The position numbers were made by a program, and so were the translations under genes. 64,000 bases of DNA. It comes from Gibbula magus. Its lineage: Eukaryota; Mollusca; Gastropoda; Trochida; Trochidae. The notes under the pieces are model-generated. The model had not been told where the DNA came from, ran no database searches, and was given only the letters and a program-made list of their open reading frames with translations. The DNA lies in contig OW388289.1 of assembly GCA_936450465.1 (NCBI GenBank), positions 82,702,868-82,766,867 of the forward strand. Reading direction: 5' to 3'. Below, piece by piece: positions 1-11,734 of the stretch (positions are counted from its first letter, which is position 1; every line of letters begins with the position of its first letter).

Positions 1-157
1 TGTTTTGAATAAATATCTTATAATCATCTTTGAACTGTATATATATATCTATCATTTAAAGTCCTGGATTTGTTCAATACGAACATAAAATTACAACAAT
101 GTAACTACGAAATAATAAATTCTGAACTTTAAACATCTGAATAATGTTATGTTTCAG

Positions 158-1477
158 ACGGAATCAGATTTGCGAGAAAAGATACGAAAACTCGATTCAG
201 AGTCCCATACACAGAAACATACAAGGCATGTGAGTGAACACCCCTCCATAGAATTAGTTTGATTAGCCAACAAAGTGATAGACCTATACGAAATTTCACA
301 TTCAAACTAGCTGAGTAAACTTATCATATATCTAAAACGTCCTGTATGTGCCTCACAGTAGACAAGGTGTTGTCCACCAATCTTAAGTGTGTCATATTAA
401 GATCACTTTAACAATATATGGCCTGTTAAGGCCTATTGAAGGCGTCAAACTTATGGATCGTGAGCTATCCTTTGTAACTAGGAAACTATTTGTCAGTACA
501 GCGGAAAAGTAAAACGATGCATGTTAACTTATTCCTTGTGATTTTATGAGCGCTTCAATACATTTGGTTATATAATGATAGTATTATTTTCTGTGTACAG
601 AAATACAAGGTGAATGACATCGTGGAAGCCCAATGGGAGGACGAGTTGTGGTACCCAGCCTCTGTCGTACATGTCTTCAAACACGGTAAGTAAAACATAA
701 GATAACACCCTCTTGAAGAATCTGGTGCATATCAGCACTACGGTGACAAAGATACACATATATGTTCACCTTCAGACAACTCATAAATGGTAGATAAACC
801 AATATGTCCTACATGCGCCACAAGGTACCACACCTCTCATTGTAGGTTTCAGACATTTCTCTTTGTATGCATCAGACACTTAATATCTTTGTATGCTTAA
901 GACACTAACTAACTGTGTATGCTTAAGACACTTAATATATGTGTATGTTTGATATTCTCATCTTTGTATGTTTCAGACACTTCTCTTTCTATGTCTCAGA
1001 CAATTATCTTTGTATGCATCAGACACTTAATATCTTTGTATGCGTAAGACACTTAATATATGTATATTCTGAAGACACTTATATATTTGTATTTTTCAGA
1101 CAATCATCTGTGTATGCTTCAGACACTTATATTTGTATGCTTCAGATACTGACTATCTTTGTATGCTTCAGACACTTATCTCCGATGTTTCAGACACTTA
1201 TCTTTGTATGCTTCAGACACTTACTATCTTTGTATGCTTCAGACACTTATCTCCGATGTTTCAGACACTTATCTTTGTATGCTTCAGACACTTACTATCT
1301 TTGTATGCTTCAGACACTTAGCTCCGATGTTTCAGACACTTATCTTTGTATGTTTCAGACACTTATGTATGTCTTAAACACTTATCTCTGTATGTTTCAG
1401 ACACTATCCGAGTGAAGTTCCTGGAGGATGGTGTTGTGTATGATGTTGACTCATCGTCTATCAAACCGATTCTGTGA
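158..1477 (+). CDS. 3' end of a Tudor-like domain protein (three terminal coding exons, partial)
   Basis: Three exons chain with matching phases: 158-229 (after a gtttcag acceptor, donor gtgagt), 601-685 (after tgtacag, donor gtaag) and 1401-1477, ending in TGA. The first exon gives a charged, probably helical segment (starts TESDLREKIRKLD). The second and third together encode a compact Tudor/SMN-type barrel, with KVNDIVEAQWEDELWYPASV then TIRVKFLEDGVVYDV and a terminal SIKPIL; the W..WYPA.V and V.FLDG..Y pattern is typical of methyl-lysine or methyl-arginine reading Tudor folds. The N-terminal part lies left of the window, so the full protein cannot be named. A nuclear or chromatin role is inference from the domain only. 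Confidence 0.72.
840..1400 (+). repeat. intronic minisatellite built from the splice-acceptor sequence
   Basis: The last intron of the Tudor-like gene holds about 20 imperfect copies of a ~22-23 bp unit of the form tttgtatgcttcagacactt. From about 1160 to 1345 these are organised into ~70-bp higher-order units that alternate 'ttactatc' and 'tctccgatg' variants. Every unit includes a ttcag|acact string identical to the authentic acceptor and exon start at 1395-1405. The open frames seen across this array are repeat artefacts. Confidence 0.85.
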
Positions 1478-1873
1478 TATCTGCCGGCGTCCTTATTTAT
1501 CTTGAATATATTCATTGTTGTAATTTAACCCGAGAATACACGTCACCGCCATTTAACATGCTAACAATAACTGTACGTTCAGTAAAAACCATCGTTTTGT
1601 ACATTCATGCGAACAAGGAGTCACTTTAACAATCAGTTGAGTGAATTTTAATAACGGATAACGACAAGCATGTTTAGTTAATCTACTCTGGTAATGTTAA
1701 CATAAAGCTGGATAATGTTTTTGCTGGAGAAAACTGATCTGAAAGATGATTTAACGACGACTTCGCCAACCTTTATGGTGAAAATATTGGTGCTATTTTA
1801 CCTGACATTGATGCAGATGTAGAATATATCTTTTAATATAATTATGTATTGTGTCATTTCATAATTAATGTTG

Positions 1874-1879
1874 AATAAA
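1874..1879 (+). promoter_or_regulatory. poly(A) signal AATAAA of the Tudor-like gene
   Basis: An AATAAA hexamer lies 397 bases after the TGA at 1475-1477, in AT-rich sequence with no other ORF, and is the best candidate 3' end for that gene. Nothing recognisable was seen from here to 2346. Confidence 0.5.
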
Positions 1880-2346
1880 CTCACTCCCATTTGTCATAAT
1901 CACGTTGTTTTAATGTATTTACCAAACGATATTCAAGGCCTGGTATCTTGATTTTTTTAATCCAATCAAAATCGTCTTGTAAACGTGTTCTTGCTTGCAA
2001 GGGATGAGTTACGTACCCTCTGTGAAGAGAGCATGGCTGTCCATTTGTAAACGTTTTACAGAGTTATAAAGATGGTTTATCAGCGTATCCGCCATTTTGT
2101 TTTGTGCATTGCGATAAATCAGAAAATAACAATAGTTTTACTTTTTTACCAATTACTTTTAATAATGAAACAAACATGTTGATAGAATATCCACACAGTA
2201 GCAAATATCTAACTATCATTCGACTGATTAACAATGTTGTCAAATTGTCAAATAGAAAGTCATCAAAAGATTACATTAAAAGATTAATAGAACACTGTTC
2301 TGGGTGTGCGGAACATATTCTATTGCTGTGCGGCTTGCACCTTTTT

Positions 2347-4038
2347 AGCTCATCAGGCCTGAAAGGCCCGATGGGCTTATGGCATGGGATGGCGTCCGTC
2401 CGTCCGTCTGTCCGTCCGTCCGTCCGTAAACTTTTCGCTTTTTCGACTTCTTCTCCAGAAGCACTGGGTCTAGGTAGCTGAACTTTTGTATACAGACTCC
2501 TTGGGCAATGGGGATTCTAAATTGTAGATTTAGTGATCCAGTGACCCCAAATAAGGGCCTCACAGGCCATAACCTAAAAACCTATTTTCATCTTCTTCTC
2601 CAGAACGAAAAGACCTAGAAGACTGAAATGTTATGTAAAGAGTCTTTAACCAATGGAGATTCTAAATTGTAGATTTGGTGACCCTGTGGTCCCAAATAAG
2701 GGCCTCACAGGCCATTACCTAAAATCCTGTTTTCATCAGTTTCTCCGGAACAAAAAGACCTAGAAGGCTGTAATATTGTGTGCAAACTCTTTAGCCAATG
2801 GGGATTCTAACTTGTAAATTAGGTGACCCTGTGACCCCAAATATGGGCTACAGCCTTAAAAAAAACTTTGAAATTGAATTTTGAACTGATATTTTATGTG
2901 CACTTCAATCAAATTTTCCCTAATAAAATACCTGAGAAAGAGTCATCTCATCTTTTAGATATGTGAGTCCTAACTTGGGTTTGAGAAATGCAGAATTGAG
3001 ATAAAAGTAACTTTGCAGTTAATCTTATTCAGTAGGAATGTGAAATATATGTCGACTTAAGATTACAATCTACATTGTGGACATGTTTCTCAAACTGATG
3101 TAATCAATGTGAAATGAGAACTATTGAATAGCCTATGAACTGAATATTGTGACAAGCCACAAAGGAATAAATTGAAGAGGAGTTAAGAATTCTTTTATTT
3201 TACATGAGATATGTGAACTGCATATGACTGGTGATGAAATGATAAGATAAGACTATTTTCATTTTCTTCTCCAGAACAAAAAGACCTTGAAGGCTGTCAT
3301 GTTGTGTAAAGAGTCTTTAGCCAAGGGAGATTCTAATTGTAGATTTGGTGACCCTGTGGTCCCAAATAAGGGCTTCACAGGCCATTACCTAAAATCCTGT
3401 TGTCATCAGTTTCTCTTAAACAAAAAGACCTAGAAGGCTGTAATATTGTCTGCAAACTCTTTAGCCAATGGGGATTCTAACTTGTAAATTTAGTGATCCT
3501 GTGACCCCAAATATGGGCCACAGCCTAAAAAAAACCTTTGAAATTGAATTTTGAACTGATATTTTATGGCACTTTAATCAAAGTTTCCCTAACAAACAAA
3601 ACATAAAAATCTATTTTCATCTTCTTCTCCAGAACAAACTAGAAGGAATATTGCGTTCAGAATGTTTAGATGTTTGGATGAAAAGGCTAAGAACCGATAA
3701 AATTGTGCAAAGATTATTTAGCCAAGGTGAATCTAAATTGTACTATGTACCATGAGATTCATCACATTGCCTGTTCTCTCTAAGCCTTATACAGTTAGAT
3801 CAGTGATGCCAGTGTTTTGTGCAAGGCAGAGGCTATTACATAATTTGGCTGTAAAAGCACAGCTGGCTTGTAACCAGAGCCAAGGGGTCAGCATATTGCA
3901 TAATCTCCTGTGTGGTGACCTTGCTGAGTGCTCTCTCTCACTTTCAAGACGAAGATTTGTCAGGGCTAGGGATTATGCATTATATTGAGACAATATGTTT
4001 CTGTCTTCATCATCAAACAATATAAACCCTGATGAGCT
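2347..4038. mobile_element. non-autonomous element with 11-bp terminal inverted repeats, GTCC tract and ~146-bp internal modules
   Basis: It starts with AGCTCATCAGG (2347-2357) and ends with the exact reverse complement (4028-4038). A (GTCC/GTCT)n tract lies at 2393-2428. Internal modules starting near 2443, 2590, 2736, 3259, 3403 and 3620 each carry 'cttctccagaac..aaaagacctagaaggctg', 'ccaatgg.gattctaa' and 'gtgaccccaaataagggc'. The layout matches elements common in mollusc genomes. No transposase ORF is visible; the ORF at 3752-3988 has no recognisable domain and is probably not a gene. Confidence 0.7.
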
Positions 4039-4424
4039 ACAGAGCCCATGACTCTATTTTTGTTTTTTGGAACATGTTCCGCACCCCTAGATGAGTGTTC
4101 GGAGCGCCTCCTTTCACTTCACGCATGACATGTAATTCGGAACAAGAACCAGCCAGCCCTTATATAACTGACACGACTTTACAGGAGCTGCACGCTTTTC
4201 ACGTAATATCCGGGAGCTACCGCGCGTCACAGTTCAATTTTCGACACGATCTGTCAGGCTGCACTTGATTTTCGGACTCTAGTATCAAGTTTGCGAATCA
4301 AACGCTTGTTTTCAACTGTAGGTTAGAGCTCATTCTCTTCCCACAGATGTTGCTCCCTTCAGATTTCCGACCCTAACCTCTGTTTTATATCGCTTGAAAT
4401 CGAGATGATCTAGGCATTTTACTC
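4039..4424. other. no recognised feature
   Basis: Nothing with coding character was seen. There are several short GC-rich stretches, including cggagcgcctcc and accgcgcgtcac. Confidence 0.5.
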
Positions 4425-4661
4425 TTAAAGGGACACCTCGTCGAGGATAAAAATCAGATTATGTGTATCTACCTATGCTAATTAACATGTCTTCTAACAA
4501 GTCACAGACACCAAATTTCAGACAATTGACGTAATTGGTAATAAAAACTTCTGCATGTAGACAGTGAAGCGAAGCGTAACACGTTAGCAGACACTCTAAC
4601 CAGCTAAGTTAGATAAAGATGAGACTCATTTTTATCTTCGAGTTCGACGCTGTGTCCCTTA
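4425..4661. mobile_element. MITE with TA/TTA-type duplication and a tRNA-like internal stretch
   Basis: The left end TTAAAGGGACAC..CGTCGA..ATAAAAAT and the right end ATTTTTATCTTCGAGTTCGACG..GTGTCCCTTA are imperfect inverted repeats. They give a ~237-bp element flanked by TA or TTA. Near 4581-4606 the minus strand reads TAGCTGGTTAGAGTGTCTGC, which resembles the D-arm/A-box of a tRNA; no B box or cloverleaf follows. Confidence 0.6.
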
Positions 4662-6250
4662 CTATAAAGTTGCAATAAACTTGTTACGGTAAGATACCCG
4701 AACTATTCAAGTATGACAAATGTATCAGGGATGTAAAGTGATTGTAGAAAACCCTTTTCGAGATTGATTGCTTTTGCTAGGAATGAAATAACGACTTATT
4801 CCTCGATTTTTATCGATGTATTTCTGAGACACCATTTTGTAAAAAAATCGTGTTTCAAGTGCCATAACTTGAGAAATAATGCACCGATTTTGCTGATGTT
4901 TGTTTTATTCGAACGAGAAATCACTGTGCTTTAATTCTGTAGACTGTAGTATGTGTAAAATGTGTGTTGGCATTTTGAAATGTGAAGTTGTTTGGGCAGG
5001 GGGTAAAATTGGCGTTGCATCCCTTTCTTTATTTATTAGTATAGGGTATATATCGCATTGTAGTATTGGACCTAGGAACTCTTTGTTTTCAGCAATACAA
5101 GCCCCTGTGGTGACGACATTACACTTTGAAGTGAAAACGCACCCATATTGTTGATCGGTTGTTAAAGAAAAGGTTTCTTTACTTGACTTATATAGGCCTA
5201 TACATAAAAATCTATAAATGAAATGTCACGGTAAAACTATGAAGATTTTCGATTTACTTTTCTGTTAAAGGCGCTGAAGCACGATTTTCTTACTGAAATA
5301 CAGTGATCTCATAAAAATATAAATAAATGTTACCAGTGCCTGCATAAAACTCCTGAGTTCTTAAACGAATGTACATGGTTCAGTTAAACCATGATAGTCC
5401 ATTTCCCATCGATCGGCCATTTTAATGTGTTCATATTAAAATGGTGGCTTGAAGGTAGTTCAAGTGGGCTGAATGATGTAACGATACCTTAACACCCAGA
5501 GTAGAGTTTTAAATAGTGTACAATGATGGAATGGTCAACCATCTTGCTGCCAGAACTGTCAAATTCTCATGAGACCTACAAATCTACCTCTCACACCACG
5601 GAGTTCCATACTACTGTCTCTTTATACGTCGCACCATTTTCTTCGAATACGTATAACTGTTTTCTATGGATACGGGTTATCGGGATGTGTAATGAGTTGT
5701 TTTACCCGTTAACATAGCAATATATTGTATGAACATCAAGATTAATGACAAATGTGAGAAAACATAATGTGTAAAAACTTGGAATTCATCGATACGTTTC
5801 TCTTTCAACAGAGGTTACTTATCCCTTCAGATTTTCTAACATCTGATGAACTTCTGTCGGAATAATATTTGCCATCAGTTTCAGAAAACGGTCTACAGAC
5901 AAAAGACATGGCAAATGAAAGGCAATAGTTATTCTTTATTCTGCAAACAAGTATTTGGGGAATTTATCTTCAACAGACAAACTATTGCGTATGCAAATGG
6001 GGTGTCTAGTTCGTTTTTTACATGTATAAGCTGTTGTTCGAGTTTCATCTGAAAGTAATTATCATACATTTGACGATTGGGGATTAATATGCTAGTTGCG
6101 TAAAATTATAAAATTATTCAAATTTTTATAAACAGAAATCAGCATGGATGGTAATTTGACACGTGCCAAAGCCATATAAAATATTTTGGAAAACACTGAA
6201 TGTCCCTTTAAAAAGCTGGGCGACAGGGTGTATACAGTTTGTACGTTTCA
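4662..6250. other. intergenic; one MITE-like repeat, otherwise nothing recognised
   Basis: Between about 5265 and 5490 lies a diverged relative of the TTAA-flanked MITE at 61375-61750 (shared 'ttaaaggcgctg.agcacgatttt', 'acatggttcagttaa.ccatg' and 'gccattttaatgtgttca.attaaaat'). The remaining short ORFs show no domain or splice context. Confidence 0.5.
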
Positions 6251-7460
6251 TCATAACTCATTATCATCGTCTTTTGAGGCTTTATACCCAGCGGCGACAC
6301 CGGCCAGTCCAATAGCGGCCTTAGTTCCAAATGCTAACCCGGCAGCTCCTAAAATGACAATACATGACTCTATTATTTTAGCAACTTAAAATAAACTGTT
6401 TGTTAGCAAAGTCTTCATCATGAAAAATAAAACAATTTCAAAATAAATAGCACGAACACACACAAGGTAGATCTATATAACTTATGGTTTCAGATTGTTA
6501 AATATTGTTTCAAGGGTCTTGTCAACATATTTAATTTGCATTTCGAAATGTAGTCAAAAGCCAAAAGAGCAATGACCTATTGGAAGAAATTTGGTAGAAA
6601 GGTTTATGTAAACTCACGTGCAAAAGAAATGTCAACATACAAACGATATTTAAAAGATAGTTTAAACCACGACCAATACATATGACTGAAACAAAATAAC
6701 AACGTGTCTTCAGAAGCCAACTAAACTAAATCTGAAATTTCAAAAATCATCTTTTTATGTTTCTAAGAAACACACGTTTAAAAACTTTAGACGAGGTAGG
6801 AGGGCTTTTTGGCTTGTTTTATGATGTAAAGATGCATCAATAAATTTACGTCCATCAATTTATTTATGTCGACTATTTCTTTCATTCATCAAATCTCTAA
6901 ATTTTATTAATTTGAATGTCAAACATTATGGCCAAAAACATTTTGAAAAAAACTATATCAGCACCCAAGTGTATTTGAACCGACATAACAATAAAAATAT
7001 CAGACTCTGATGCATAATTGTGGGTACTTATTTGCAAAACACATGTCTATAATATAAATTCAAAATTTATTTTCATCGACAGCAGTCACGAGTGTTTCGT
7101 TTATAGTCTCCGAAAAATAAAATTGGTAGGTTTATTTTGTACGTGAGTCTATGTATAAGAAATTGCAGCTAAAGGTTGCACCTGCAGACTGAGCCAAGGC
7201 CACCGCGCCTCCTCCAATTCCCGTGGTAGCTGCAGCGGACATCAACCCTGCACCTACAGAGCCCGCAGTAATGCCCGCACCTGTGAAGCCCACAGCTGCA
7301 AGCCCGCCTACTATGGCTGCAGGACCGAGGGCCACCGCCACCGCTCCACTTGCTACAGTACCAAGAGCGCAGAAAATTCCACAATCTGGAATGGATCAAT
7401 AGAAGGTATTTAATTGTAGGATTGAGTAATAGGCCTAAAAAATTAAAATACATTGTACAT

Positions 7461-7506
<46 letters not shown>

Positions 7507-9484
7507 AATCAATATTTATTTTACATTTTGAACAATCTGTACAAACAAAATTAGCTTCTGAAACAAGCATGCCAATCTGGAGGCAGTATGTACATGTTTT
7601 TGGTCTTTACAGGCTGACAAACATGACGCGATGAGGCGATTATTTTAAATTATTTACATTTTTGTTTCTAATGAAGTGATAAATTCCATTTTATACAACT
7701 TCTCACCGGTTAAAAACAAAACTTACACAGTTATGTATATAAATAAAGACAAACCCTCTTAAATATGTTATACTATAATCCAAATGGTCAGTACTCTCAA
7801 CCCTACACTCCATCTCAACAGAAACGAGTGACATTTTTTATGTCCAATGCTTTCTGAGGCTAAAGAATTTGAGTTATCTGCCCCTTTCTTTTGTTAAAAC
7901 CTAAAAAAAAAGATCTGATACATATAAAAGCATACTTGCATCCAACCATTGTATAACCTGTTTCCAAATGTTAAGTGAAGACGAACCCACGGAAGAAACT
8001 TACCAAAACGACATTTGTTTTTAATTAGCACCATAATCATAGAATAATTTTATAATTTTATACTGTTTTGGTGCATGTATTTTGCAATACGCCCGCGAAA
8101 CATGTTTTTCACTGTTATCAGTTGCACGGGCATACCCCTCAAGAAATCAGGTCTTCAAAGGGATACTGTTTTTCTATGTCCCTTAAATGGATCCCGACAA
8201 CCAAAACAAAAGTGTTTACTTTTTTTGGCCTGTCACTTTATGTTTCAAATTTGAACGAATACGTTTTTGACATATTACAAGACAGTACACTCAACCGCAA
8301 AAGAAACGTCACCATACAAAATACAAGATAGTTCAACCCACGAGTAATAAACACAACTGAAATAGATATACATCATGTCTCCAGAAGCCAACAAAACTGA
8401 ATTTGTAATTTAAAAATTTATTTGTTCATATTTCTGAGACGTATATAACTAGACGAGATAGGAGAATTCCAAGATGGTTATTTATGTCAACCACATCTTT
8501 TATTCATTAAATTTCTTTAGGTCTTTGAAGGGCATTTAGAAGTGGTATACATAAGAACATGAAGATTTTCTGGATATCAACTTCTTTAATGTAAAAATAC
8601 ACGATGTTTCGGAGTACATACTCACTCCTTCATCAGGTGGAATATAAGGAAATAACAAAAATATGGTACATTTATAAAGCAAACAAAACAATGGTGAGGA
8701 GACTCAATCAGGGGGGATTAACATGCATGAGAATGGTATACAATGGGGATTTGTAATACAAACAATGTGGAGGTGGAGCATGAGAATGATGAGGATTTGC
8801 AATCCAAACATGAGGGGGAGATGAGTTAGTAGATAAACAATGGCCTGTAGGCTTTATTGAATATGTAAATAAACACACATGATGCAACGAGGGAGGCCAA
8901 TTGGCTTTATTGAAGATGTAAATAAACACACATGATGAAAAGAGGGAGGCCAATCAATCAACACCTATCAGCTCCAATCACCATGCAACAACTTCAAAAC
9001 AACTTCAAATCCACCCACATCAACAATTGGCCTCTCTTCCAATCAACCATAATTTTAACAATTTCAATAAAGCCAATTGGCCTCCCTCTTTTCATCATGT
9101 GTGTTTATGTGTGTTTATTATTTAACTTGTCAAAATTCCCTTCGCCTAAAACGTAATTTTACAATATGCCAGTCATTTTGTTTTCTATCATTTGTTTTGC
9201 ATTATTTCATCATTATTTGCATATTGTCTATTACTTGCTTACTCATGTATATTGTATATAGGTGGCCATAACTACAGTAAGCTCTTTGACTCGATGTGAC
9301 TATAGAAAACCAATAAACCATATACTGTTAGGGACAATGGTAATGCATGTATCAGATGTACATATGACGTCATGCTAGGAGATTTAGTCGATATTCCGTC
9401 TCTACAATAAACTTTACCTGCACGGATCACGCTGACCTGGCTGCACAGAAGCAGAACGCACAGAACAGTTACCTTCATCAACAT
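6251..9484 (-). CDS. ISG12/IFI27/IFI6-family small membrane protein, complete three-exon model
   Basis: Exons on the minus strand are 9484-9418, 7385-7182 and 6348-6251, all with GT-AG borders and phase 1 junctions, giving 122 residues. Exon 1 supplies a signal peptide (MLMKVTVLCVLLLCSQVSV, good caccATG context). Exon 2 is the Gly/Ala-rich ISG12 domain, with the family hallmark GFTGAGITAGSVGAGLMSAAA and then ALAQSAG. Exon 3 finishes the hydrophobic domain (AAGLAFGTKAAIGLAGVAAG) with a short charged tail ending DDDNEL and TGA. Family members are small hydrophobic proteins of mitochondrial or ER membranes linked to innate immunity and apoptosis, and they are numerous in bivalves. Reading exon 2 through its donor would give an alternative end at about 7132. 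A 5' UTR exon may lie near 10450-10500, ending in a gtaggt donor. Confidence 0.88.
7462..7502. repeat. poly(T) tract of about 41 bases
   Basis: An uninterrupted T run lies in intron 1 of the ISG12-type gene, just upstream of exon 2 in transcript direction (poly(A) in the transcript). It could be an old retroposon tail, but no adjoining element body is clear. Confidence 0.85.
8556..8820 (-). mobile_element. intact copy of a ~265-bp hammerhead-core element (Penelope-like 3' end?)
   Basis: It matches, end to end, the two halves 11200-11298 and 27858-28025. Shared parts are 'gaagattttctggata.caacttctttaatg', the core at 8606-8636, 'atggtacatttata.agcaaacaaaacaatggtgagga' and 'gagaatggtatacaatggggatttgtaatacaaac'. 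No intact ORF was seen. Assignment to Penelope-like elements rests on the known association of hammerhead cores with that group and is inference. Confidence 0.6.
8606..8636 (-). ncRNA. hammerhead-ribozyme-like core (helix II region)
   Basis: The minus strand has CTGATGA, then A, GGAGT, an 8-base loop, ACTCC and GAAAC. The two conserved hammerhead boxes and a perfect 5-bp helix II are present. One extra A follows CTGATGA compared with the canonical core, and helices I and III are not obvious, so activity is doubtful. Confidence 0.4.
8837..9118. repeat. inverted repeat with ~33-bp perfect arms plus a tandem copy of the left arm
   Basis: The unit 'gtaaataaacacacatgatg...gagggaggcca' occurs at 8837-8896 and again at 8897-8955. 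It recurs inverted at about 9062-9112 ('aataaagccaattggcctcc'...'catcatgtgtgttta'). The arms could form a long cruciform or hairpin; this is a probable MITE remnant in intron 1 of the ISG12 gene. Confidence 0.65.
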
Positions 9485-10717
9485 GGTGCTATTCTGGAAG
9501 AAAATACTTTATATTAATGGATAGATGAAATGCATTTTTTTCAAGAATGACAGATGATTACCTCTACGTATATTGTACATCGGAATCAATTGAGCAGAAA
9601 ATCGAGACAATATACACTTGCAATTGATAATTAAAACGATTTTAATTCACCCATTTTAACACTAGCCGATCAGTCTGGCGATTCATTTTGTAAATGCTCA
9701 CTGAGGCGTGACTGCGATACGCGACACGCGGGGCCGCTAGACAGCCTCTCATCCAATACATATGTCCCATTCATATTTCCGTCACAGATACCCAAAGTGG
9801 ACCCAGGACCATACGTACAAATATTGATCCCCTACGTGCCAGGTGTTGTGAGCCAGGAATGGATTTATCCCATCTTAAGATGGGACACTGATTGCTCTGG
9901 AGTTCCCAGGTAGCGATTTTGTTTTACAGTTTATCCATATCAGCAAGGCCTAGCTTTAAAATCTCACTCGGTCACGTTTTACTTACAGCTGCATGAGTCA
10001 AGAATATGTCAATTTAATGACCGTGGTATTAATGCTTGATAATAGTATGTGTACTTGCTGAAATTGCTACACTGTTTAGTATTTGTTCATTAACTGTGCA
10101 ACAAGCAGAACAAATATGTAACCATTTACTAATTTGAAGAAGGTTATCTGGATACGTCACCTGTTAATGGCTTCTGTTTATCAAAGTCTTATCAGGCTTA
10201 TTAAAAGTCATAAAACTTAACTGAATGCATGCATACAACATTGTTCACACAATCATTTTCGATACTGATTTTCAAAAGTACATTTAGTAGTACTACAATA
10301 TAATGCTAAAACTGGCCATTCAACTTATATGGGGCCGGGGGGAAAGCCATCTCTGTTGGTAGCTTTTGTTGAAATTAGTTGTATTACGTTACAAGCCCCG
10401 GTTTACTTGCATGTAAATTAATTTCGACAAATTAAAATTTCAACCTACCTTCAAAATACAACGCCTTGAAATGAAGTGTCGCTTGTCTTGACTATCTGTC
10501 CATATGATTACGCTTATGATTTCAAGATCACGTGATCGGGAGAAAACAACCAATGACAGCAAATCTACTTACACAATGATATACATGTATGTAAAACACC
10601 AATGCGAATTCAATACAAGTGTGCGTGATTTCGCGTCACGAGTTAGTGTTTGCCATTTGACCCACCCCTCTTTTAAAGCATAATTACTACATGTAGTCAT
10701 TATTTGCATATACGATA
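9485..10717. other. upstream region of the ISG12 gene; no coding feature
   Basis: A CACGTG E-box and an adjacent CCAAT string lie near 10528-10556, upstream of the candidate 5' UTR exon, in the position expected for a promoter. Nothing else was recognised. Confidence 0.3.
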
Positions 10718-11199
10718 ATGTTTGACGAAGAATGTGGGTACATATATATCTGCTCGTATATCACTCGTAATTTGTTTAGCATACAGACCAGAGTATACAT
10801 ATACCTTGAATATGCCTTAGACATCACAAGTAAAATTAGCGTCATTGGCGATTTAAATGCAGACCTTTTTACTAGTAGAGGCAATAAACTCGGAGACGTG
10901 ATGCTTAGTAAAAGCTTGAAAATGAGATAGAAGAACCAACAAGAGTTACATAATATTCTAGTACATTGCGTGACCCAATTATAATAAGTGAAGACATAAA
11001 TGTTGTTGATTGTGGAGTTACCGAATTCGATACTGTCATAATTGATCACAGAGGTACTCTCATTATTTTAACTACGTCTGTAAATACCAAAATGGCGTAT
11101 ACCAGAGAGGTGTTGTGTTACAAACAAGCTGATTATGCATCATTGAACGATCTTATCGCAGAAACAAACTGGACTGAATTGTTCATCAATTGTAAAGAT
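10718..11199 (+). pseudogene. old LINE, 5' fragment: endonuclease C-terminal part and linker
   Basis: The translation shows 'SVIGDLNADLFTSRGNKL' (EEP endonuclease GD.NA motif), then 'DHRGTLI' (SDH-type motif), then linker 'ADYASLNDLIAETNWTELF'. The frame shifts between the pieces. The reading frame breaks at NCKD (11199) and continues in the same frame with VNEACDTF at 28038, so one LINE was split by the 16.8-kb insertion. CR1/Jockey-like by general look. Confidence 0.65.
11188..11199. repeat. 12-bp target-site duplication, left copy (AATTGTAAAGAT)
   Basis: The same 12 bases occur at 28026-28037. Joining across them restores continuous reading of the split LINE, so they mark the first insertion of the nest. 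Confidence 0.8.
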
Positions 11200-11298
11200 C
11201 AGGAAGATTTTCTGGATAACAACTTCTTTAATGTGAAAATACACGACGTTTCGGAGTACATACTCACTCCTTCATCAGGTGGAATGTGAGGAAATAAA
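11200..11298 (-). mobile_element. left part of the interrupted hammerhead-core element
   Basis: It matches 8556-8658 and carries the same CTGATGA...GAAAC core at 11248-11278 on the minus strand. It stops at 'gaggaaataa', where a LINE has inserted, and resumes near 27858. Confidence 0.65.
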
Positions 11299-11734
11299 AT
11301 GTTGTTGTTGCATTAAGTGCTTAATGTCGCCTTCGCCCGTTAGGCATTTCGGCAGACAGTGTCACATTGACACACATGAAAGAGAAGATTTCCAGTAGGC
11401 TAGGGTCCTGGAAAGGGTGTTCCACCTAGGAACTCATGGGGAAGGTGTTACCGAATGTGTCACGAACAAAGTAGGCAGTTCACTTTGTTCAGGCAATTTC
11501 TATTTGGCCGTTTGGGTGATATAATTGTACTGTTAATATTGCGTCCCTCTACTAGGCTGATCTTATAGGCGATTTCTATTACCCGGAGGTGCTAGTGTTT
11601 GGGCAGGGAGAAAGACCACAGTGTCAAGGTGGTTGAACATTGTGGTGAAACCTGCGAGCTTCGGCTGGAACTAGCTAGCCAGGGGTGTTACTACATTGTT
11701 TTAATGTGGCATTGCACCCCACCTTATTGGCTGT

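Noticed and set aside
939..1415. 158-codon ORF and its shorter nested frames
   Set aside because: They run along the acceptor-derived minisatellite; residues are repeats of the 22-bp unit and end inside the real exon in the wrong frame.
2104..2563. ORFs around the GTCC tract
   Set aside because: They overlap the start of a modular mobile element and show no domain.
4575..4610. tRNA gene on the minus strand
   Set aside because: Only a D-arm-like stretch is present; no anticodon stem, B box or acceptor pairing was found.
7169..7570. 133-codon minus-strand ORF across the poly(T) tract
   Set aside because: Out of frame with the spliced ISG12 exon and driven by the lysine-coding homopolymer.
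8606..8636. A functional hammerhead ribozyme
   Set aside because: Core boxes and helix II are present, but the extra A after CTGATGA and lack of obvious helices I and III mean function cannot be claimed; kept only as a ribozyme-like motif.
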